From the NCBI GenBank assembly GCA_036346275.1, contig CM070725.1:45694104-45758103 (forward strand): 64,000 bases of DNA, given 5' to 3'. Positions 57,109-64,000 of this stretch are shown here, piece after piece; the first letter of the stretch is position 1; every line of letters starts with the position of its first letter. The translations under genes and the position numbers were made by a program. Under the pieces are notes generated by a model, which made no database searches, was not told where the DNA came from, and was given only the letters and a program-made list of their open reading frames with translations. Origin of the DNA: Otatea glauca. Its lineage: Eukaryota > Streptophyta > Magnoliopsida > Poales > Poaceae.

Positions 57109-57907
57109 TAGATGTGGGCGTCGTCTTGGCCGCCGGCCGCAAGACGGCCCATCGTCTTCGATAAATGATGGCTCGTCGTGCCGTCGTCGTGCGTGACGTC
57201 GTCGGCCGACTTGCCTTGGCGAGCCTGCACACGCCCATTTGCGCTTCGTGCCGTGTCGGCCCAGGCTCGACCCATTTACACTATTGCAACGAGAGGAAAG
57301 GAGCCGGAGACGCTTAGAATTCAGGCAATGAATGCAAATATTATGAGAAAAAAGAACTAACATTTATTTATTATTGAACAGTTACATAGAGCGAGGGGGT
57401 GTACTCAACACGAGCAAGAGAGGGGGCAATGGGCGAGAAAGAGAGTGAGCGAGACAGACGAGAGAGATTGAGAGGGAGACTGAGAGACTGGTGAGAGAGA
57501 GCTGAGAGAGATTGAGAGGGACGAGCGAGAAAGAGCAGCTTCTTGCACCGTCTATCAATCTCTCATAGCTCTCTCTCCCGTTTTGTCCATCTCTCTCAGG
57601 TGTCGGCGATAGGGGTGATGTTCATGCTACTGGGTGCATCTATGGCGGTCATGCTCTGTGAGTCAGTGACCTTCATGCTAGGCTTCTTACTCATGCCCTG
57701 GGTCATCGGGCCCGGTACGGCCCATTCTACAGTGTCGTGTCGGGCCGTGCCGCCCATCGTGCCCGATTCTCGAGCCCAGCACGGCCCATGCTACAGTGTC
57801 GTGGTGGCCCAGCACGGCCCACTTCATGCTAGGTCGGGCTTCGTACCGGACCGTAACGTCGTGCCTCAGGCCAGCCCAAAAGAGCCCAGTCCGAGTGCCC
57901 ACCTCTA
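57109..57907. mobile_element. Non-autonomous hAT element with perfect 8 bp TSD
   Basis: The left end TAGATGTGGGCG and the inverted right end TAGAGGTGGGCA (minus strand of ..TGCCCACCTCTA) are flanked by identical octamers AGCCTGTA (57101-57108 and 57908-57915). The subterminal DNA is rich in 'cggcccat' and 'gtcgtg', like the autonomous-type hAT relic at 19277. The interior has a purine-rich 'gagagaga' tract near 57410-57540 and no transposase. It starts five bases beyond the end of duplication copy B. Confidence 0.9.
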
Positions 57908-58359
57908 AGCCTGTACACGTAGATGTCGAAACTGATTGATTCGATCACCCTCATCCGTGCTACATTAGGCTATTAGGGGCGCAAGCAATAATAGCATCAT
58001 AATTTTTTATGGGTACAAGGATACACAACACTCACACACGTCTTCACTCATACGCATATACACGTACACGTCCTTTAGACACACTAGAGGATTTAATTTG
58101 GGGCTATGAGAGTCTCGGAGCGCAGAAACACGCTTTCCTACTAAACACGCGGACGTGTAACCATTTTTTAATTTTTTTCCATATGAGACTACCGCCCAAA
58201 GGGAAGTTTTTATACAAGCACGTGCGTTCAAATATGTGCGGGCCGCTAAGCGTCCACGCGCTCTGGCCAGCTAAGCTAAGCTCAGCTCAGTTCTCGATAA
58301 CATCATAATTGATTCATTGGTAAATTTTTGGCAATAGCCAAGTCCTAAATCTGTTTTAG

Positions 58360-58590
58360 AGCAAGTACAATAAGTCAAGCTTTACTTATTATTAGTATGT
58401 ACACGTCAGCTTTGTCCTATATGGAATAATAAGAAAAGATGAGAGAGAAGAGGGTTGGTTCTTATTTAGTAATAAGTATCGCACGGGAACATAGGTGCTA
58501 TCGTCGGCTAAAAGACGGTGTAGTTGTACAAGTTGTCTTTTATTGCATGCTAGCTTTATTGCTTACTCTAAAGACTACCTTTAAGGTGCA
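58360..58590. mobile_element. MITE-like repeat, TTAGAGCA family
   Basis: It starts 'ttttagagcaagtacaataagtc' and ends near 'ttattgcttactctaaag', giving imperfect inverted termini. The interior shares 'agatgagagagaagagg', 'cttatttagtaataagtatcgcacggga' and 'gtacaagttgtcttttatt' with 5040-5416. No frame of interest is present. Confidence 0.6.
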
Positions 58591-59377
58591 TTTGGTTGGA
58601 GGAATCCTCTCAGGCTTACCAGGAATCATTTAATAATCCTACGAGATTATCTTGTTTGGTAAATTAATCAGGAATCTGAACAGGAATCCAAAATTACCTT
58701 GGGAATCATATTACCATCAATTCTAGAAATGTGTTTCCTGTAGAAAATGGTGTCTATCCTAGATTACCATAGTAAAGGAATTTTTTTGTTGCATTTTTTA
58801 TCATTTGCTTTAAGTTGTTGAAATTAAATTTTAAACTTTTAAAATTTAATATCCAAATTATGTTTTATTTTAATATTTGAATATCAGAGTTATGGAGTTA
58901 ATATTTTTCCAAAATATGAATTTCAAAACCCAAATATCAAAATTTGAATATTGAATTTCAGAATCTTAAATTCAGTCAATTTACATTTTTTAATTTTGAA
59001 ATTCCATTTTATGATATTTTGAATCTTAAATTTTGGAATTTTCAATTCTAGATTTTAGATATTCCAACTCCAGGAATTTAAATTTCACAAAATTGAATTT
59101 TAAAAGTTTCAAACTTTGAATTTTGTAATTTCAAATTCTGAGAATTTAAAGTCTAAAACTCAATTTTTAATTTTTCAATCTTCGAAGATCCCAAAATGAG
59201 ATTTTGAAACATAAAATTTGAAAAAGGGGAGGTCGAGCCCTCTTTGGCCCCAACAGCGCTCTGCTAGTGATACCATGATTCACCGTCGTGAAGAAATGAG
59301 ATAAGTGATGTCATTAAATTACTGTGATGCATGTAGTAGTTTGTCGTTGAAATGGTCCTACAATCCATAACATTACT
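58591..59377. other. AT-rich intergenic sequence
   Basis: It starts with 'aaggtgcatttggttggaggaatcc', typical of degenerate DNA-transposon or MITE termini. From about 58780 to 59220 it is very AT-rich, with many 'aattttgaatttc' variants. No gene was found. Confidence 0.45.
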
Positions 59378-59624
59378 TGATGGGTTTTGCAAATAATGCG
59401 TAGAAAATAGGAAATAAGAGATACAGATTTTTTACAAGAAAAACTCTTTGCGGAAAAAATCACAGGCGCTCGAAGGCAATTACTATATGAGAAGATATTT
59501 ACAATGGAGCGTTTGCTCTTACCCTAGGCTACAAGATCATATTTATAGTGGTACAAATCAGATAAGAGGTAGAGTTAGTTAATTAGAGATAGAGTAGGAA
59601 TTTGTATCATACTCCAACTCAACA
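59378..59624 (-). mobile_element. 3' LTR of a copia element
   Basis: On the minus strand it starts TGTTGAGTTGGAGTATG directly after a purine-rich tract (aaagtgaagat) and ends near AAAACCCATCA, about 247 bp. A TATA-like 'cactataaatatg' is present near 59550 on the minus strand. The short length and the start TGTTGAGTTGG fit copia LTRs. The 5' LTR would be to the right of the window. Confidence 0.65.
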
Positions 59625-62600
59625 ATCTTCACTTTGAGATGAATTCCTCTTGTAACCAAAACATAATACAACCCTCTTCTCAAAACAAAGGGGGAATTGA
59701 TCATATGACTCATTTTACTTGGTGTAATTGATAAAATGCCCCGTTTATCTCACTGATATGTGACCTCAGGACCCACATATCAGTAAGACATCACGGGGTA
59801 TTTTATCAATGGCACATGTAAGTGAAAGCATTTTATCAATTGATCCCAAAACAAATCATCATAAAGACCTTGTGTGCCACAAGTCCAAAGAACTACTGAG
59901 TGATACCAACTAAATATGAGCAAAGCTCAAACTTAGCGGTTGAAACTAGCTTTGTCAACATATCTACTCGATTATCATACGTACTTATCTTGCTAACTAT
60001 AATGTCACCTTGAGCAATGACACCTCGAATGTAATGTTATCTGACATCAATTTGCTTTGTTCTCTCATGGAACATCTGATCCTTTACGAGGTAAATAGCG
60101 CTCTGACTGCCACAGAATATTGTTGTGCAAGATATACTTTTAGAAAGCTCAGTAAATAAACCCCTCAGCCAAACGGCTTCTTTGCAAGATTTAGAAATAG
60201 CCATATACTCAACTTCTGTAGTAGACAAGGCAACGGTAGCTTGCAGACTTGCTTTCTAGCTAACGGCATATCCTCCAACAGTGAATACATAACCAGTGAG
60301 AGATCTCTTATCCAAATCTCCAGCAAAATCTCAATCTACGTAACCCACGAGACCATCTCTAGTTTTTTCAAACTATAAATAAGCATTAGAAGTACCCCGC
60401 AAATATTTGAAAATCCATTGTACTGCTTTCCAACGCTCTTTGCCAGGATTAGCCATGTATCTTCTAACAACACTCAATGATTGAAATAAGTCAAGGTGTA
60501 AACATACCATGACATACATATGTGAACCAATCGCACTGGCATATGGAACTCTAGATATATATTCAATTTCATTATCTTATTGTGGGTATGACACTGAAGA
60601 TAGTCTGAAATATGCAGCTAATGGAGTACTCATTGGTTTGACTTTATGCATATTGAAACAACGAAGGACTTTATCAATATACTCTTTCTAACTTAGGTAT
60701 AATTTTTCAAACCTTCTATCTCTAGTAATTTATACCAAAAATCTTCTTTGTTGCACCGAAATCCTTCATCTCAAATTCACTCCTCAATTGTGCCTTCAAT
60801 TTTGATATTTTTGCCTTGTCTTTTGTAGCAATCAACATATCATCAACGTATAAAAGCAAATAAATAGCTGAACCAGTAACAATCTTCAAATAGACACAAC
60901 TATCATAATATGATCTTTTAAAATTCTGAAAGATCATAAAAAAGTCAAATCTCTTATACCACTATTTAGGTGATTACTTCAAACCACAAAGAGATTTCTT
61001 TAATTTGCAAGCAAAATTCTCTTTTTCGGAACGATGAAACCTTTCGGTTGCTCCATATAAATGTCTTCTTCTAGTTCCCCATGTAAGAGCGCAGTTTTCG
61101 GTTCTAATTGCTCAAGCTCATAATTTTGCATAGTCACGATGCTGAGTAAAGTGCGAATAGATTATGCTTCACAACTGGGGGAAAGACATATGTGAAATCA
61201 ATACCTTGAATTTGGTTGTATCCTTTAGCAACGAGTCTTGCTTTGTATCTAACCTCTTCGGTTGATGATACACCTTTCTTCTTTTTAAGATCCATTTGCA
61301 TTAAATAGCCTTCTTCTCAATTGGCAACTTGACTAGCTCCCAAGTGTCGTTCTTCTTAAGAGATTGCATCTCATCATATGCATGGCAATCATCTATCTTT
61401 TTGAATCATCAGAAGAGATAGCCTCTGAATAAGTTAAAGGTTCTGCAGTACCTTCTATTTCTTCTGCCACATTTAAATAATAAACCACAATATTAGCTTC
61501 TTCAATCAACCTCTTGAGTGTTTGAATATTCCTCTTAGGCCTGTCGGTTGCAATGGAACGTTATGTTGGTTGTATAATAACAGGAACGTCCTGTATGTTT
61601 TCCTTTTCAGCTTCTGGTGTAGATCCTGAATCAATAACATACTCCACCTGCACGTTTGATTTCTGTTGTTCCTCGGTAGGAGCATTAATAGATAGTTTAT
61701 CATGCAACATAGTAGATTCATCAAGGTAAAATCTCGGTTAATAACCACTTTTCTAGTTTCAGGATTCCACAATTTATAACTTTTCACATCGGACTTATAA
61801 CCAAGGAAAATGCATTTAACAACTCTAAGCTCTAATTTGCTATTATTAACATGTGTATAGGAAGGACAACCAAATATTCACAAATTTGAATAATATGTTG
61901 GAGAACCAGACCATACCTCAATTGGAGTCTTTTTATCAATTGCTAGGTTTGGTGACCGATTGATTAAATAATAAGCAGTGGATGTGGCTTCAGTCCAATA
62001 ACTCCTAGATAAGCCAAAGTTTGATAACGTGCAACGTACCTTCTCCATGATGATTCTGTTCATGCGTTCGGCCACACCATTTTGTTGAGCAGTACCTAGA
62101 ACAGTGTAATATCTCACAATACCCTCTGATTGTATAAAGTTTCAAATTATCCAGAATAGAACTCCAAGCCATAATCGGTACGCAGCTTCTTTACATGCCG
62201 CCAGTTTATTTTTCAATCATAATCTTCCACTCCTTGAATGTTTGGAATACATCCGATTTGTATTTTATGAAATATGGCCAAACTCTTCTTGAGTAATCAT
62301 CAATGATGGTCAACATGTAGCTAGCAGCTTCAAGTGATGGAACGCGGGATTCTTCTTGCAAATCTGAGTGAATATAATTCAATATGCCTTTTGTAGAGCT
62401 AGTTGTAGTGCCGAATTTCACCCTCTTTTGCTTGTCGAAGACACAGTGTTCACAAAATTTCAACTTGTCAAAAATTTGACCATCAAGAAGTCCTCTTTTG
62501 CATAATTCCATCATGCCAATTTCGCTCATATGCCCTAAACACATATACCAAAGATTAGTAGCATCATAATCAGATGAATTATTTGAGACAATAGTCGCAT

Positions 62601-64000
62601 TACCTGAAATTGCAGTGCATCGTAGATGATATAGGTTGGTAGCTTTCATATCACCCTTCATCACAACAAGAGAGTCTTAGGGGACCTTCAGAACTCTACC
62701 ACCACCTGAATATTTGTACCTTTTTGCATCAAGAGTACTGAGCGAGATTAGACTTCTCTTTAAATTTGGGATATGTCGAACATCCGATAAAATTCTGACG
62801 GTGCCATCAAATATCTTGATTTGAATAAAACCAATGCCTACAATCTTGCATGGTGTATTATCACCCGTCAACATGAGTCCACTTAGTGTAGCTTAATAGT
62901 CAACAAACTACTCACGGTTCAGGCTTATGTGGAATGTGCAAGCTGAATCAAGAATCCACTCGTCGCCACTTTTGGAATCATTGGCAAAGGCAACGAGAAA
63001 ATCACTACCAGAATCTTGCTTAGTAACAATTGTGGCTTTAGTTTCATCCTCTTATTGATTCTTTTTTGAATTGTTATTTCTTTTCTCCTTTTTCTTTACT
63101 CCTAAAACTCAGATATGATGTGTCTATCTTGCTTGTTAAATTTGCATGACTTATATCTTACTTTGGATTTTGATCTACCTCGGTACCTTTCTTACAAAAT
63201 TTGCACGATTTTCGCATGCAGTACTTTTATATGTTTTATTAAGTGTAAGAGTATCTTGGTTATATAGTATTGTATCTTTGAACGTAGAGTATAAACTAGG
63301 CAATGAGCATAAAAGAATAAAACCTAAATCTTTATTATCGTATTTTATCTCCATAGACTCAAGATTCGAGACTACTTTTAATATTGTCATGTGGTTCAAT
63401 AATGATCCATCTTCCACCATCTTGTGCGAATAAAACTTCTGCTTCAAATACATCTTGCTGATAAGAAATTTGGTTATGCAAATCTACTCCAACTTCATCC
63501 ATAATACGACGGTGTTTTTCTCCTTCAAAACCTTATTTAGAATATTATTTGATAGATGAAAATGAATTTGAGATAAGACCTTATGATCTTTGTGTTGCTT
63601 CTCCTCTACGAAGGATGCAGTGGACATCTTGTCAATTCTCAAAATAATATCATCCAAATCAGAATATGTAAGAACATCTCGTCTCGTATCTTAATTTACT
63701 AAAGAGAAAATCTTATTTCAGATGGAGCAGAGAAATTGTTGGAAATATTAGGAATTTTCTCAATATTTTAATCCACAAAATCATGTAAATCATGATTAAA
63801 CATTTGCACAATTCTAGTTCAAAGCCAAAGGTATTAGATAACAAACTATCTATCTCAAATGCAAAGGCTAATGAACAAGAAAACAACAAGATAAAAATAC
63901 GGTATAAGAGAGTATACCCTTGAGCCGATGCCACCATAGGCACAGGCACAGGCGAAACAATGACTTGCTCATTGTTGTTCGCCATGACGGTCAGTGTAGA
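59625..64000 (-). pseudogene. Ty1/copia gag-pol remnant, cut by the window end
   Basis: Minus-strand order: a gag start at 63985 (MANNNEQVIVSP), gag text at 63453-63175 (HMTILKVVSNLESMEIKYD, LGFILLCSLP), protease/GAG-pre-integrase at 62874-62677 and 62664-62206 (LWYMCLGHMSEIGM, CEHCVFDKQKRVKF), integrase core and C-terminal part at 62117-61878 (QNGVAERMNR, GLSRSYWTEA), reverse transcriptase at 60937-60722 (YLLLYVDDMLIA) and RNase H at 60228-60037 (MSTTEVEYMAIS, KEAVWLRGL). Integrase before RT defines copia. The YVDD motif is kept, but several frameshifts and stops separate the blocks, so it is inactive. Confidence 0.85.

Noticed and set aside
1..64000. CRISPR arrays, prokaryotic operons, rRNA or tRNA genes
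   Set aside because: The window is plant nuclear DNA with introns and retroelements; no spacer-repeat arrays or tRNA-like folds were seen on reading.

Overview
The window is nuclear DNA of a grass (Poaceae). Supporting signs are a very GC-rich intronless 5' coding region in a PPR gene, plant splice signals, nested Ty1/copia and Ty3/gypsy elements with long solo LTRs, hAT elements, MITEs and an Au-SINE-like tail. The species cannot be named from sequence alone. Four host gene families are recognisable: cytosolic ribosomal protein eL32 (minus strand, broken), a P-class pentatricopeptide repeat protein (plus), a three-domain FKBP62/ROF1-type immunophilin (plus, 13 exons), and a plant protein of unknown function with a C2HC-like finger and a long acidic repeat region, present as two diverged copies (minus).

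Layout. 1-4350: decayed gypsy material, an LTR, an ~80 bp tandem repeat and AT-rich satellite-like DNA. 4400-9150: MITEs, microsatellites and unassigned sequence. 9264-19054: an eL32 locus whose second intron carries a ~7.8 kb nest of LTR elements, whose last exon has a 7 bp duplication that shifts the frame, and whose first exon is tandemly duplicated. 19277-22299: a decayed hAT transposon with TIRs and 8 bp target-site duplications, inserted between the eL32 5' end and the PPR promoter. 22441-23826: PPR gene. 28504-32428: FKBP gene. 33564-37806: repeat-protein gene copy A.

39100-49150: decayed gypsy element split by a 3.05 kb solo LTR, then an unidentified ORF. 49149-52602: copy B of the repeat-protein gene, truncated at its 3' end. 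Its upstream flank is broken up by MITEs, a gypsy LTR fragment and satellite-like repeats. 57109-57907: non-autonomous hAT element. 59378-64000: decayed copia element running off the window.

The main points are two. First, copies A and B lie in a ~4.5 kb segmental duplication in direct orientation, ~15 kb apart, and have decayed in complementary ways: A keeps the 3' end but has a 1 bp frameshift, while B keeps the frame but has lost the last third and part of its finger. Second, eL32 and PPR look like an original head-to-head pair about 355 bp apart that was split by a hAT insertion. I found no CRISPR, tRNA or rRNA gene. I did not find a convincing new defence or metabolic system; the strongest novelty candidate is the repeat-protein gene pair.
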